Positions 37,253-52,050 of a stretch of 64,000 nt of DNA are shown here, one piece after another. Origin of the DNA: Gymnorhina tibicen. Taxonomy: Eukaryota > Chordata > Aves > Passeriformes > Artamidae. Location of the stretch: positions 2,784,845 through 2,848,844 of the forward strand of contig VXAZ01005475.1 in the NCBI GenBank assembly GCA_013399875.1, written 5' to 3'. Both the position numbers and the translations under genes were made by a program. The notes beneath the pieces were generated by a model. It did no database searches and had not been told where the DNA came from. It saw only the letters and a program-made list of their open reading frames with translations. Numbering within the stretch: the stretch's first letter is position 1; each line of letters opens with the position of its first letter.

Positions 37253-40200
37253 TTTCTAGGAGTTTTTAACAGTAAACTCTTTGCAGGAAGAGTTGCAGCG
37301 GCAACAGAAACAACAAATTAGGATAAACCACACCAAGAACATATTTATCCCCACCAACCTTCATGCATGCATCCCACAGAAACCACCTGCAGCTGCACAG
37401 CACACCGGGAGAAACAAGCATAAGCAGCAGGGCAATTCTGCTCTCACACGTATGGGATTGCAGCACTCTGGCTCTTCATCAGAAGACACAGGTACACATC
37501 AAGAACTCTCCTAAGCAGAATACAGTTCAAATCTGAGAAGGTAACAGTCTAAAAAAAAGGAAATAAAAAGTTGTTCCACACCTGCTTTACTTTCAAACCC
37601 ATTCCCACTCATCCCTGCCAAGAAAGAATGTTGGGATGTTTTTGGAGTGTTTCCCCTGAACAAGGACAACTGCTCTTATGTCACTTTGATTACGGGCTGG
37701 TTTTTTTTTACCACAGAGTATTAGTTCCTAAATTATAATCATCCCTTCTCGACCTTATCCAACTGACTGCACCATAGTATTAACTTCAATTACTATTAAT
37801 CTATCACACCTTCTGAGGAAACTGTAGTTCACATCTACTGTCCCTGTTAGTTTAGTCAAAATTACAACCTTTCTTACAACCTCTGCCTTCCTGCTAACAC
37901 GATCTATTTACAAGACAACTACAATAGACTTCTGTGATGGTCTCAGTTAAAATACTAGGAAAAAAGGATCTGCTAAATTACACTGCCTGTTCATTAGTCA
38001 GTCAAGAAAATTAAATAAAATAGATCTCCCACTAATTTACTTGGAACTGACTCCTATCCAGCTAACATCTGCTGGTCTAGATTTATGCACCTGGAATTGC
38101 TTTGGTAATTATAATCATAATTTTATACTCAAATTCTGCGAAAACTTCTCTAGTATTCCAAGGTTTCTTAGAAATCAGTATTACCGGACCAGAGACTACT
38201 TTGGACAACTGCTCTGAGAGCAAGTTATCTGGACATGATCATTTTCAAATGTTTATCCTTAGTGGAGATGAACCAACTCCCTAGAAAAACCTCTTTGACG
38301 TGAATACTTACACTTTCTTCCACTGGGCAGAAAACTGGAATATGTCTTCAACATGTACTCCTAATGGCAAGTGCTCATCAATGTAGCATAGTAAAATCAA
38401 TCTAACCAGAAAGGCACAACAACATGACTTACATTATGACTGAATAATTGTTTGAGGAAAAAAACTGCACATTTAAGTCAGATGGGTCCTCCACATGAAA
38501 TGCAGCACTTGGCCACAGCCATGCTACCAGACCTCGGAACTGAAAAGATTCATTTAAAGTATCCAAACCTACTGTTTGAAACAACTCCCTTACTTTGCAT
38601 TAGAATGGGCTAACAGTAAACCCACTATTAGTAACTATGCCTTAAATCAGATAGGCAAGCAAGAGGCACAAAACCCAATACTAACACCATCACAGCTGAT
38701 GACTGACCATAATCCCAAGTCAAAAGCAGCTGGTCCCTTCAGGATCTTCCCCAGCAGATAAATGCAGGTTCTACTGAAAGCAGGACAGGTCCGACCCAAT
38801 CTGCAAGTGGTCACAGTTCTCAGTAAGAGATGCTGCCGTACACTTCCAGAGGAAAGACCTGAGATGTTTATCTGTGTGTGGAGCCAAGTGTTGGAAACAC
38901 TGAGGATTTATCTGACTCCGCGGGCATTGACACATAACATATTTATAAACTCTTAAAAAAAGAAATGTGATTTGTAATTTTTTGTTTTTCTTTTTAATCA
39001 ATCCAGTGGTTTGTTTTATTTATTACACTCCTACACTGCTTTAATTTGTGGTTTTCTTCCCATGCTCACCCTCCAGTGAGCAACACTCCTGGCAAAGCTA
39101 CTCATGCTGAGCTTTTAATTATTCAACAGCACACACTAAACATTTACCTCTATTTGCCACAAAGCACATGCACTGCTACAGTCTATTCTTAAAGACAAAA
39201 ATTTTAATAGAAGTATTTGTAAAGAATGCCTATTTTGAAACACAGCATTCAATTGCTTGGTGAAGCCCTTTGGCAAGGATATTGTGCATTCCTAGGAGGA
39301 TTTAAATTAGTTTGCTGCAGAACAAAACCTGGGTTACGGATAGTAACTTGGATACAGTCACACACACACACAAAAGAGAACATTCTCACTCCTCCTGATC
39401 TTTTTCCTTGAAAAACCACAACCATCAACATGCAAAGTCCGTTTTAATAAGATAATGTGAGGGGGTTTGGGGGAAGCAAAAAATACTGATTGCAATATAG
39501 TTTCTACACCAAGTTAAACCTCTTTGTACTTCTCAAAACTACTATGGAATGCAACTTTGCAGAATCCTACAATATTTGAAGCTGCTGTTTTTAAACTGAC
39601 ATTTGAAAAGACAATCTTACATTAAAGACTAGAATTGTACACCTCAATTTGAAATTCAACTCCTGATTTTTTTTTAATGTGATTTGAGACATGCTTGCTT
39701 AAAATAATTTTTTAGTTGTTCACTCAAATCTCACTTTTCAGTTCAGCTTATGAGTAGGGCATCAGAATAATAACAGGCCTTAACATAAAAAAAGAAACTT
39801 AAACCAGTCTCATTAAAACCAGTCTTCTCAGCATTCAGTTCCCATCTTCAAGGGAATCTTCATATACATGATAATTAGTTTCCTCAAAGGCTAAGGCTTA
39901 AATGTCATTTCTTTGTGTTGTAAATTCTAATTATTCATAGTAAATAAATTAGTGATACTCTTTTATTCCTTAAAGCAATGCAGAAGCTTGAAGTAATAGT
40001 ACAACTGGCAAAAATTAGGAGTTCCCAAAAAGGGAAGTAAAACTTCATTCTTCACATTCCAGTAGACTTAAAAAGGGCTCCATTAGCACTAACGGGGAAG
40101 GGGCCAGTGACCTAGAACTTTACTTATGGTCCAAAACTATTAATGAAGTCTGAAGAATAGGGAGTAATGGGTATTCAAAATCCCAACTCCTGTGATGTAG

Positions 40201-40729
40201 CAGGAGAATGAATAAGCTGTGCTCTAATTTACTCTGACATGCAGCACATCATGGCTGCAGAAGCACTATGTTACAACAGACCATCTTTCAGGAGTCACAT
40301 TCTTGGGAAACAGCCGATTCCCGGGGATTCTCACACGACCTTTAGTTTAATAGCAAAATACTTAAGAAATTAAACTACGTATCTTACATATAAGTCATGA
40401 AGAAAGAAAAAGAGTTGAAGGGAGAAGAATATGCTATTTAGCCTTATTTGAGGAGACAACAATAAAATCAAAAGGACTTTATGACTAGTCTAACTTTATT
40501 ATTAAACACTCTTGAGCTTTATCCCATCTGTAGATTTTAGATTATGGACGTCACAGTTATCCACTACTAAAAGACAAAGTCAACTTGAATATGCTCCTTG
40601 AAAAATTCCCTTGAAAAACTGTCAAAGGAAAAGGCTTTTAAGCATCTCAGTAGTCAGCTCTTGTTCCCTGGACCATTTACAGACAAATAAAAGCATAATA
40701 TGAACCAGTATTAAAATGACAATATTATC

Positions 40730-40763
40730 ATTATTGTTGTTGTTGTTGTTATTATTATTATTG
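40730..40763. repeat. Trinucleotide microsatellite (TTG)n(TTA)n
   Basis: attattg followed by about five ttg units and four tta units. A compound trinucleotide tract inside the 40-kb intron. The polyleucine or polyasparagine runs it produces in open frames are not proteins. Confidence 0.95.
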
Positions 40764-41171
40764 CAAATAACAATTTCCTCAGATTTGGGCTCCACAACTA
40801 AATCAAGCACTTTATTCACAAACCAGCTGTTCCACACTATTGTGATTAACAAAGCAAGAAGAGAGTTTATTTTTGCATTGCCCATGTATAAGTTTAATAA
40901 CAGCATGACTAAAGGGTCAAAACAAAACCAAAGGATGAACCTCATTTTCAACCTAGGAACAAAGAAGAACTTCATCACCAAAAGTACGTATCTGAAGATG
41001 CATATTGCCCATTAAGGGAAGCTTCAAAAACCCAATAATAAATTTCATTGGACACACAACTTAGAATTTGGTTTTCTGAATGGCAACCAAGGAAATAAAA
41101 CACCATTCTTGAAGACACTAAGCTAAGTTATTCACAAACAGTATATCATTCAGCTTCCAAAACCATTCTGC

Positions 41172-41187
41172 AAAAAAAAAAAAAAAA
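41172..41187. repeat. Poly-A run (16 nt)
   Basis: A uniform A run. No recognisable retroposed sequence lies immediately upstream, so it is not called a retrotransposon tail. Confidence 0.9.
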
Positions 41188-42065
41188 CCACTATGCAAGC
41201 CATTCTATGACTAAACATTTCTTAAAACCTTTAAAAAGAACATATATTCTTCTTACAGTAGTGGAGTAAGTACTTTTTCATCAGCACAAAGGCAGCACAT
41301 GGCTTTTATAAAAACAAGAACTATCAGATGATTAAGATATTGGGATCAATGTGAAAAGTTATTACATTTTTCTACCAGTCAGAAGAAAACATTTAATGCT
41401 GTTTTCACATTCAAATTTAAATCTGTAACTGGAGGACAGATACATTTGTACATGCATTCCATAATTCACCAATATTATGAGTCTCCCAGATGGCTCTTGT
41501 AAGCAATAGCAGAATTCTTTAAAATACTATAAATATGAGAATACTATCTATCCAAATAAGCACTGAGTATTTCTGTTACTAGAAATACTTCTGGTTCTGT
41601 TTGCAACTAAAACGCTTCAGTTTAAAGAATGAGGAACAACCTAAAAAATATTTCCTACTTAAAATTACTGCATTTTTTTAAAGACCAGTTGAATTAATTA
41701 AGGTCCCTAGGCCCCTGAAACACCTGGAAAGAAAAGGATCTGAGAAAAATGCAAACTTTTGCTAGCTTCTGAGAAAGTTACCCCGAGAAACAGGTAATTC
41801 TTTCTTTGTTTCTTATTCCTTAATAAAGAAGAAACAACCCACACTCTCCCTGATATGCCTCTGATGACCAGTAACTCCAGCAAGGAGAACCAACAAAAAG
41901 ACACTTTTCTCAGATATGCTTCAGCTCACTGACAACAAGGACTAAGAAAACCAACAAAAATAATAATGAATGCTTTATATTCCCTTTACTCTTATTTGAA
42001 CATGATTAAAGTACAAAATCAGAGTAATTTCTGAAAATAGGAAATGAAGTAAGCAGCAGGAAAAG

Positions 42066-42442
42066 AAACTAGAGAAGGTTTAAAGAGCAAGGGCACATGA
42101 AGAAGAAGGGCTTGTTCAGCCTGCTGAAGAGGAAGTCAAGGAGAAATTTAATAGCAACCTCAAACTATCTGAAGGTTAGTTACAAAGATGATGGAGTCAG
42201 GCTGTTCTCAGAAGCAGCACATGATAAAGCAAAGGGTACAAAATGCATCGGCTGGATACTAGGAACAATATTTCAGTAAGAGATCAGCAGCACAGCTCTG
42301 GGTCAGGCTACCCAGAGAGATAGCTGGAGAGACATCCTTAAAGGTCTTCAAGCCTCACTAAGACAAAATCAAGGCTGACCAGATCCAGGGCTGCTCAAAG
42401 TACTACTCTGAGACTTCCAAAGGCCTCCTTCAATCAACATTT
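42066..42442 (+). mobile_element. Old CR1 remnant
   Basis: The sequence follows CR1 order: aagggcttgttcagcctgct, gaggaagtcaaggagaaatt, ctcaaactatctgaaggtta, gctacccagagagatagctg, acatccttaaaggtcttcaa, cagggctgctcaaag. Frame lost, antisense to PAWR. Confidence 0.75.
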
Positions 42443-44675
42443 CTGTGCATTTACAGAGCCAGCGGGGCTGCTTGATTTTTCTTTCATGCCCTGTCACCCA
42501 CTGTCCCCCAAAGTGGAAATCTCAGGGTCCACTAGGCTTTTATTTTTCTCACATTTGGGCAACAATTGAGATCAATACTGCCTTTCTGAGATGATTCAGG
42601 CAAATATGTCCTGTAATTCAAAGCTCTGTGCAAAGAAGCATTCAGGCACAAGTCCAAAGATGCATCTAAAAATACATGCAGGAGCAAACAATTTGGAAAA
42701 AAAAAAAAAGTCTACACAAACAAATAATCAGATACATTTGAAAAGTTCTCCTAAAATATGCAAAGGAAAATCTTTTAAAAGCCAAAGCTTATGGTTTTTG
42801 AAACAACCAATTGATTCTCTATTATTCATTAGGGGAATGAAGGAAGATGGGACTGTTTAAAATGCGCACATTTTTCTGGACAGAAGCACACTTCTTCCTG
42901 TAACATTTGCTAAAGTTGCCCACCCCCAAAAAGTGAGCTGCCCGATCCAAATGTACCTTTACTGCTTCACTGTTCCAACTCTTGCTCTACTGGCTACACA
43001 AATAGATATACAGTAAAGTCACAACTCATTTCACACATTGTATGAGAAATACTATATATTGAGCAAAGGTGTTCCAAATGCACCAAATCCAATAAAGGTC
43101 AGCTTCCAATGGATTTGTGATCTAATAGTTCACTGAAATCAAACCAAAATTGGTAAGATCAGAAATCTCTCTCCCTTGAATGAACTATTTTCTACTCCTT
43201 TCTCTCGGTGCATTCACTTACACTCCATTTCCTTCTGCTGCATATCAGCTGGATCGCTTATATTTTTGGCCTTTCCTTACGGAATTTGTAGCTTTATTAT
43301 TACTGAGAGCAGCAACTTTCTCAGATTTAAGGAAAAGAAGACATGGGACTCATGGATTTAAAGCTGCAGGGGAAAACCAACCACAAAAACCCTGCTCATC
43401 TTCTGTAAGATAAGAGACAATATGTATGTTTGTCACATAGATACTCTGCAAATCCTGTTCCAGCATGATCTTAGTGAGAAGCTAAGGGATACGCAGGTGT
43501 AGCTTTTAACCGCATTATAAAGTACCTTGTCGAGAGGATTCCCCAACCTTCCCACTTCAATATGAAAGGGCTATTTGATGAAAGCAAGTAAACTTCCAGT
43601 CAATAACTATAGTAAGCAGTGGCTGTACTGACAAAGGCCATGCTGGAAATTGGTAATTTAGCAAAATTAGGAACCAAAGACAAAAATAATGAAATTTTCT
43701 GACCAATTCAGAGCAGCGTAAAATAAAACCAGTAAAGTTTGACTTGGAAATAAGGGCTGCCTTCAAATTAAGCTCAAGTAAAAAAAGCACACCCTTCAGT
43801 GTATTTTAATTTTATTCAGTTCTCAAAACAAACTAGACTTAGTCCTCCTACCAGACATTAACATCTGGAAGTGATGTGCCAATTTCTGGTACAGTACTCT
43901 ACCAGCAGATACAGCACACAGATTTGCAGTGTCTAAGCTTCACACCTTTTGCTCTTGCTATTTACTGTCAAGAGACGACAATCAAAGGACTTTTTACGGG
44001 GAGTAAACAGGCAGCTGCCAAATGTCTGAAATGGGTAAGCAGCCAATAACAATTCCTTCTGCCTCATTACAGGCCCATTTAAGTATCTTGTAGCAAAAGG
44101 TACTAAAGTTGAAAACAAAAATTCGCAAGTCTTCACTTAGCTCTGAGGTTCTCTTTCCAAATACTTTAGAACAGTTGAGTGGAAGTTGTTCCTTCTTGTT
44201 CTCTTTTGTCCAGGTTTTGGTGCTGTCAAGACATACCCACAACAAGTAAACGGGTCCAACAAAGTAGCAAGTTTAAACATAACATGACTGTATGGACTGA
44301 GTTCCTGGCAAGTTCTTCAACTCCTGGGTCAGCTGATTGCAACAGCAGATATCTACTTCTATTTCAACAAGAACTGATTCAACCATCATCTTCAAGTTCA
44401 ACATTCCCTAAAAATCAAGGAATTCAATCCAACTGTGTATAAAACAGTCTGACTACTAGATTAAATATTTAGAGGACAGGATTATGTTCTGAACAATAAA
44501 AAGAGCCTTCTGGAGATAAATGGCTTTTTACAAATCCACCTTTCAAGGACAGTTCCATCTTTTGAAGAGGATTGGTCTTGAAAGTGAAAAGCACTCATCT
44601 ATAAACTCATTTAAATTATAAGCAGCAAACGCATTTAAGCAGAAAATAAGCACATTCTTGCAAAGCTTCCCAACT

Positions 44676-44691
44676 AAAAAAAAAAAAAAAA
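44676..44691. repeat. Poly-A run (16 nt)
   Basis: A run of A followed by tacaaaaaactaaac. No retrogene body recognised beside it. Confidence 0.9.
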
Positions 44692-47600
44692 TACAAAAAA
44701 CTAAACATCCACAATTACACTTCCACAGACTTTCAAAGGTGTTAAAACATTGGACCAAAAGTAAGAACAAACAAAAAAACATCCAAGCAGCAGCAAATGC
44801 TAATTTTGTTCAAAACAAAACCATTCCACAACTAATAAAACTGGTTTTTAATTTAAAAGCAAAATACACACAACACACTTTTTCATCCCAACACCACCAG
44901 TTCTGTGATCCCTTGTAACACATTGTCTGCCCGGGGTAAAGCATATTTAAGTATCTGCAAAATACCCCCCCTCCCTCTTCCGCATTCCCTTCTTCCCCTC
45001 CTCACTTTTTCAACTAATACTTTGACATTACTGGCCTCACTAAACTCAATCCTGCAAATTCCTGACATTCATGTCTTCTTAATCTGAAACGTAACTTGAG
45101 GAGATGGTTAACATTTGACCTTTGCTCTACCTCAGACATACCTGGAGACACAAAAAAAAGTCCAAGGCATGCAATATGCATTCACAGGCTGAAAGGACGT
45201 TTTATTTTAAAGTTCCCAGCACACATTCTTTAAAAACACCAATCCATTAAAACTTCAGAAGATAATTTAATAAAAATTCCCCTACAAGCTCTAGCTTTGC
45301 ATAAACACCACAAACTTGTACTAAGAATGAAGACATGAAGAAATAAATACGAAATAAATCCCTAGAAGTATACACCCAGGAGTTATGGTGAAATTAAGAA
45401 TTAAATAGCTACCACAACTAATGAAAACAGTCAGTCTCATTTAATTAAATTGGATACTATGCTAGAGAATGAACAACAATAAATCATACATTGATTACAG
45501 AAGTGGACATGGTACCTAACAGGCTATTTAAAAAATTAGTCAGAAACAAATTACTAAGATAAATGGAGGATCAGGCTACAAAACAAATCAGAAATAAAGC
45601 AGCCAGGTACATTGCAAAATAGAATACATACCAGCCTGCTCTAAATGAAGTCAAACAATGGCTCAAATACCAGTACCTCTACCCATGTTTTTTTTCCTCT
45701 TTAAGATGAAGTTTTAAAACTGAACCTTAAAGATTATTCTAGCTTTTATCCACCCTCCTACTTTCCTTTATTATACACACACACAAAAGGACTTTTGAAG
45801 ATTGCTAGCTAACACTTTAAATGGGTGCACTTTAAGTGGGGCTTTTCATTGTTCTACTTTGGGAAACAGATTTGCTACAAATTAAATACTCTCAGTGATC
45901 AATGAGAAATGTTGTATTGGTATCACATGCTTTTACCTTAAATGAACTTGTCGAGCACATAGGCTTCACATCCTTTCACCTCTTAATTACTGGAGTATAC
46001 TACTGCCAGTATCTGGCAGTGCCAGAACTTTGAGGGAAGAAAGAAAGGAAAGGGTTGGAATACCAGGGATGAACATGATTGTTTAATGAGCCGGTGTCTC
46101 CTTGTTAGAATACAGTCCCCATTTGCTGTTATCTCTATCTGCTTTAGGCATTTTGTTTGTCATACAGTTAAGGCATGACTGAACACGCCATTCTGAGACT
46201 GTTCTTGTTAAATAAAACCTGTGGCTACAACTGATAAAGGGAATGTCCTCTTACAGACATGATGTATGCCAACTAAAATTTTAGTCAAGTTCTTAGAAGT
46301 TAAAAAGTGAGAAAATAAAGTGATTTCTTTTCTCAAGAAATTTTCATTTTCAGTTACAACTGCACCTTTCAAAACAACTTCTACCAGCAGCTGCTAATTC
46401 ATGAACACACTGACTACAAAATTCATAATTTTCTCAAGAGTAAAATATTTCAAGGCACATATTTCCATAACAACAAGCCAAGTAAACTGCAAAACCTTTG
46501 TTTTTAAACAAGCCTTCTCTACATGTAAAATAAAAAACGGGCAGACAGAAAATATTATTTATAGTCCTCTTTGGAAAGGCTGCCTATCACATAGAAAACA
46601 TGTCCTTCCTTGGACCTGTAGCTGATTCGAAGCCAAGACCTTTCAAATGAAACCAACTGCACTAACTATGGTTCAAGCCTAGATGCAGAGCTGAATTCGG
46701 AGTCTGGTGGCTATCCCCAGGCACAAACATCTGTGACCTATCACTGCATTCTCTAAGCTTCGTTGTCTGGACAGGCAGCTTCCCATCTCACCCAGCACAC
46801 TCTCACACATCCCATTCAGTGTACCTGGTTCCCCAAGCCAGCACCATTCCCTCTGAGCTGCCTTCTTACACCCCGTTATCTATGAAGTTCACAGAGTGCT
46901 GGCCTACAAACAGTTCATACACACAAAGACAGCGAGAAAAGTATGGTCCGGGTTAAATTCCTGATATAAGGCAGCATCTGTAATCCCTGATGGCACACAA
47001 GCTCCCACTTCTATGCAATTTCTGTAGCTGTGTCCACATGCAAAATTAGTCTTCCAAAGCAACCAGATGAAATCAAATAACAAGCAGGTATTTGGAGCCT
47101 TCATCAGCTAGAAGAGCCAATATGACATTTGAGTACTGATTCTAATCTAAAGAGGAGAAAAGGCAGCCTTTGCTACGAATGCATGGCTAACAGAAAATGT
47201 ATTTCATAACTCCCCTGTCGGATAGTCCTCCCATATTTCCCTAGTCTCTACTTTTCTGTTGATGACTAAAAATTACCTGCTTTTTAAGAATATATTTGTA
47301 ACTTCAATGTTCTAAATTTTATTATTTTAATACTAATATCAGCAATATCTAAGCTGCACTTAAAACCAAACGAAAATGTTTTCATTTAGTTTTTAAGCTT
47401 TTCTTTTAAACACAAATCCTAATGGTAAAAACATAGAATCCCTCTCCCCAACTATCCGGTGATATTTTAGGAGATTCATTCACGATTAGTTAGTGCAGCT
47501 TCCTAATAAATAGTGTCCAAGTAGAAGAACCATCCCTGCACAAAAGACAGAAAAATCTGAATTTTGTAAATTGAATAAAAGTAGATGGTAATGGAAAAAA

Positions 47601-48700
47601 ATTCCATTGAAAACTGTGGAAAAATATTTTACAGGCCCTACTTCCTTTTTGCTAATCAGCTTCTGATACTGACCAAATACTAGTCCAGCCACAGATCCTA
47701 GTTCATACAGTCCCTCCAAGCTTCCACTGGAGTCCTGCTATGCAGAACCAATGACAGTGGCAAACAACCAAACAGGAAAAAAAGACTCTTTCACTTCTGT
47801 TTCAGATTTAGATCACTACCCTGAACTACTGCCTGCATAAATGCTAGCAATTCAATTTCACGGAGAAATAAAGAGGTTTATTTCAAACTGAAATTTTAAA
47901 CATTGTCTCATATAAATGTAACCAAACTAATTTTCACATTTAAGCTTAGATTCATATGCATTTATATGAACAAAAATTTTGGTCACCTGTGTTTTAAGAA
48001 TGGCTGTAACATACCTTCCATTTCAGAACCTATAATTAAAAAACATGGAATACACAACTTGACTGGAACATACTTTTCTTTCTCCCTTCTGACACTCAAA
48101 CCCTGCTGCTCTACTTTCTCTTTGTCATGTGCTCACCTCTTTTTACCAATACAAGTTTTGTCTATCTCATACTCATTTTGGAGGTGGTGTGGAAAATTAA
48201 GGGAGAATCCAGCCATACAGTCACTGCAGATTTAAAACAGTTAGCACTTATGCAACCCTGCCTGGCTTTTCCCAGGATTCTTCAAAAAAGTTTATCTTAG
48301 TCTCCATATTATGAAGAAAAGCAAAAGGCTCTACAAACCTATCTCATATGCAAGTATGAGCACTGGATACAACATGCATTCAACAGACCAAAAAATTAAA
48401 ACAAAATTAAAATAAAAATAAACCAATCAATAGCACAAAACAAAATCACCTCTGTTTAAAGAGCTGCTTTTTATTTACCATGTTCATCAATTCTCTGCAG
48501 ACACAACAACAAAATTGTCTCTTCTAAACTGTGTCTATGGTTAGCTATCTTTCCTTATTATCTGCTTTTTAAAATACCAGGACATTTGTCATCTTTGTAG
48601 AAGTTCTGTAATGTATTACAGGATAGACACATCTTGAATTTATCCTTCAGTTTAGCCTTTTTTTTGTTATTTACTATGACTTCAGTAAATCTACTAAATT

Positions 48701-48729
48701 GCTCCTGAGTTTCTGCCTCAGGCTAAAAA
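48701..48729. repeat. Dispersed 29-bp repeat, copy 1
   Basis: gctcctgagtttctgcctca followed by ggctaaaaa. The same sequence with one change recurs at 49714-49742. This copy contains a short hairpin, cctgag...ctcagg. Confidence 0.85.
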
Positions 48730-49713
48730 ATCCAAGCATATTGAAAGAAAGATTTTTACAGGTATATTTTAAAGGGACAGAAGCCATTCAATTCTGCCAA
48801 AGTGGTACAAAAGCTATTCTTTTTAATGTTGCTGCTTCCAAACTGACCTCAGGCCCGTGCATCACTGCACAATCTGCACTGATTTAAAAACAACTGTACT
48901 TATGCAATGTAGTGGCAAGCCTACCCAACACTCTTAGAAGTGGGAAGCAACACTGACATCCAAAGGTCTGAGAAGTCAGCTCAAACATCACTGTATCACA
49001 GTTGTATACCCACATTTCCCAGCGTTTCCAAATGGAGCCAGGTAAGGTCAGCATGATTTATTAACCTCAAGTTCAGCAGTGCACAAGCACCGTCCTAGTC
49101 CTTCCACACTGATCCAAGGAGGATCTCCAAACAGAAGAACAGCTATCCTCAACCTAAATTAATAAGCTGTAGCACCTAAATACAAAGCTGTAGGGATGTT
49201 TACACTCATCATAATGGAATACATATTAACTGATAGCTTGCACAATGTAGGTAATTCAGGCTTCAGATCTCATTTTCTGGTCTCTCTGCTCAGGCCAGCA
49301 GTAAGTGATGAAAGCTTCAGAACATAAAGACATCCAAACAACTTCCAGATCATTCTAAATAAATAAACCACAAAAAAAGTTACGAAAAATCAAAAAGGGA
49401 AGCAGAATGGTAGCTGGGAATACATCACACATGCAAAAATGCATCAATGTCCCCATTTCCAAATCCTTGGTTTGATTCTGAAACATTCTCACATCTCATA
49501 AAAGTGTAACATGCTATGAGAAGTGGTTTTTTGTATTGAGCTGCTTAGCAACACCTGCATTCAAATAGCCTCTGGGTAAGTTTGACAAAAACTGATTTGA
49601 CATCTGACGAGCCCCATTTTTTTTAAATGAAAGGAAGAAGCAAACCCACAAATGGGATATATTAAAACACCCATTTATGTTTTAGACTAAAGAAGATTGT
49701 CAGATAAGGAGAT

Positions 49714-49742
49714 GCTCCTCAGTTTCTGCCTCAGGCTAAAAA
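49714..49742. repeat. Dispersed 29-bp repeat, copy 2
   Basis: gctcctcagtttctgcctca followed by ggctaaaaa, in the same orientation as copy 1 about 1.0 kb to the left. One mismatch (c for g at 49720). The flanks do not match. Confidence 0.85.
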
Positions 49743-51985
49743 TAACTCCTATATTTTGCTGTAGAAGTCAACTGCCTGAGGTGCAGTATTTCACACAAGG
49801 TAATTACAATGCACATCATCTTCAAGAGGATACAAGGTATCTTTATGTGCACTCACTGTATAAGTTTTGCTAATTTTTAGCTTATTTCTATTTTCACAAC
49901 ATATTTTGTAGGGTTTCTATGTCTTTCTAGCCATTAAGAAGTACTACAGACTTTGTCCTTTTTCAATTCTTGCTGTTAGTAACGGATCAAAAGAGTAGAG
50001 AAATGGGCTGAATAGGAAATTCTTTCACAGATGTGTTAGGACCAACTAAATTCTACCTATGCCATTCAGAAGTGTCTGAATGCAGGGACCTAAATATGTG
50101 GTTGTCAAGTGCAGGTCTCTAATTTAATTGTTAAGAATGCTCTCAAAGTGCTCAATTCCAATATACTTCACTAGAATGCTTTATCAGAGTACTTAACACA
50201 CCAAACATATGCTACTTATTTAAACATTCAACTGCAGAATTCCAAATCTGAAAAACTACCACATCTCTGAGATTACTATAGTATTTACTACCTTTGTGAA
50301 AGAAATGTGACAATTTTCTAGCCTCAAACATCTTGAAAAACAGTGACAAATTTGTAAGATAGTAATTTAAGCTCCAAACATATCCTTTGCCTCTTCTCAG
50401 CATAATATAGCAGAAATGAATGTCATTTAAAATAGGAAAAAAAATAATGTGGACCATCTCAATTCATCGTATCTTCACCTATTTTTCTAAAATAATAAAC
50501 CCAAAGGACTGCTCTGTCAAATGTCTCTACATACCATTTTAAATCTTTCAGCATTTCTCTGCATTTTACAGATGTTTGTAGCTTTTGTCTAATTGAAATG
50601 ACAGTGTCATACAACCGTCCTTTGAAGTACCACATTACAGACACACACAAAATCTTTCATCTTGGAGTGCATTAATTTAAAGAGAACTTTTTCTCAGATC
50701 TTTTATAGGAAGGAGAAAATGGTAACCCTAAATATGGCTGTGTAACAGACAGAAGCTAAACAACTAATTTAGCACAGATCTAAATGACAATTTTCTATAC
50801 AACCAAGCACTTCCATGCTCCACTCCAATTTCCACATCCCAAAATACCTAGATCTTTAGACTTTGTGTTCTAGAGGCACCTGTAGCAGCTACCAGCCCCA
50901 GGAAAAATTATAAATAATTAAATAGTACCTGTGAAAAGATAATAGTTACTAAACTAGTACAAAGAACAGAGCAGTCATGCATGGAACCTTTGCTTGGTTC
51001 CAGGCTGTTTTCCTACCTTCTGAAGAACGCGTGTCACACAACACAAAACAAGGACAGTTGATCAGTTAACAGAGGTACGAGTAAGGTACCGCTAAGTACT
51101 GTTGGCTGACCAGAGATCAATATGACTTTTGGTATCAACGCTTTTTGTAAACACGAAGTCATGGTCCTATTTCAGATTGAATTTAGTCCACAAAATTTAG
51201 TAAGCCTCATCACCACGAATAAAGAATACATACATTGCATCTCAGTCTGTGAGTAACAGTCTGGGACATAGACTACAAACACAACTGCTGCCAAACTTCA
51301 AACAACTAAGGCTAATAAGGCACTGGCATAGTTCTGGCTGGGCAAAGCACTGCTTAATTGATCAATATTAATAATAATTCCCAGTTCAACCTGCAAAGAC
51401 AAAAAAGTATGTTTATGGAAGAAATTGAAATTATACTTTGTATCGCTGATTACTCTGTTCATTGCACCATGGAAGAATTATTCAGATTAAATTTGTTCTA
51501 AGAGCAGACTAAGAGTTCCTAGGGCTCTTTTGAAAGGGCTGCTCACCATCTATTGCTGGTTTAAGACTTTTCTGATGTTCACTTTGTTTAATAATCTGAG
51601 TCAGAGTACAAGAATATTATTTAGCTCCTAAACTTTGCAATAAAGGTCATCTTTCAAAAGCTCAACAATCTTGAGGAATATATAGTACCTAGAGAACAGG
51701 GATAGTGACGTGAGGCTAACATTGAGTTTCTGCAGGGAAGAGAAGGAACTAATCATGGAGAGGTGTCTCATCATATATGAGGGTTCTTAGAAATGTGTTT
51801 GTATGCTAACAGTTCACACAAGTTGAAGAGGAGACTGAACAAGTATTTTGTACATAAATTCATTTTAATTTCTATCTATTTAGCAATCTTTATACAGTGT
51901 TGCAAGTCTTTGAGGTGAAAACTGGAGTGGCTAGAAAACTATTTCACAGGAAACACCAGACAGCATTTCTGCAGACCTTTTCCTA

Positions 51986-52050
51986 TGTGTCTGATTATGG
52001 CCATGGTAGGAGCAGGACACTGAGCTAGGCGGCTCTTTAGTCAGACACAC
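51986..52050 (+). mobile_element. Possible ancient CR1/LINE 3' fragment
   Basis: agcaggacactgagctaggc followed by ggctctttagtcagacaca resembles the 3' motif (ggatactgggctagatggac, then ttggtctgac) of old amniote CR1 elements. The match is short, hence low confidence. Confidence 0.4.

Larger units (their letters stand above)
37253..42065. other. Intronic stretch with microsatellites
   Basis: Contains (CA)7 at 39359-39372, the trinucleotide tract at 40730 and the A16 run at 41172. Nothing else was identified. Confidence 0.55.
42443..51985. other. Intronic stretch, mostly unidentified
   Basis: AT-rich with A runs at 42697-42709 and 44676-44691, a short CA run near 45774, and the two copies of the 29-bp repeat. 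A moderately GC-richer patch at about 46660-46900 was not identified. Confidence 0.5.

Noticed and set aside
40622..41015. Frames with polyasparagine or polyleucine
   Set aside because: Produced by translating the (TTG)n(TTA)n microsatellite.
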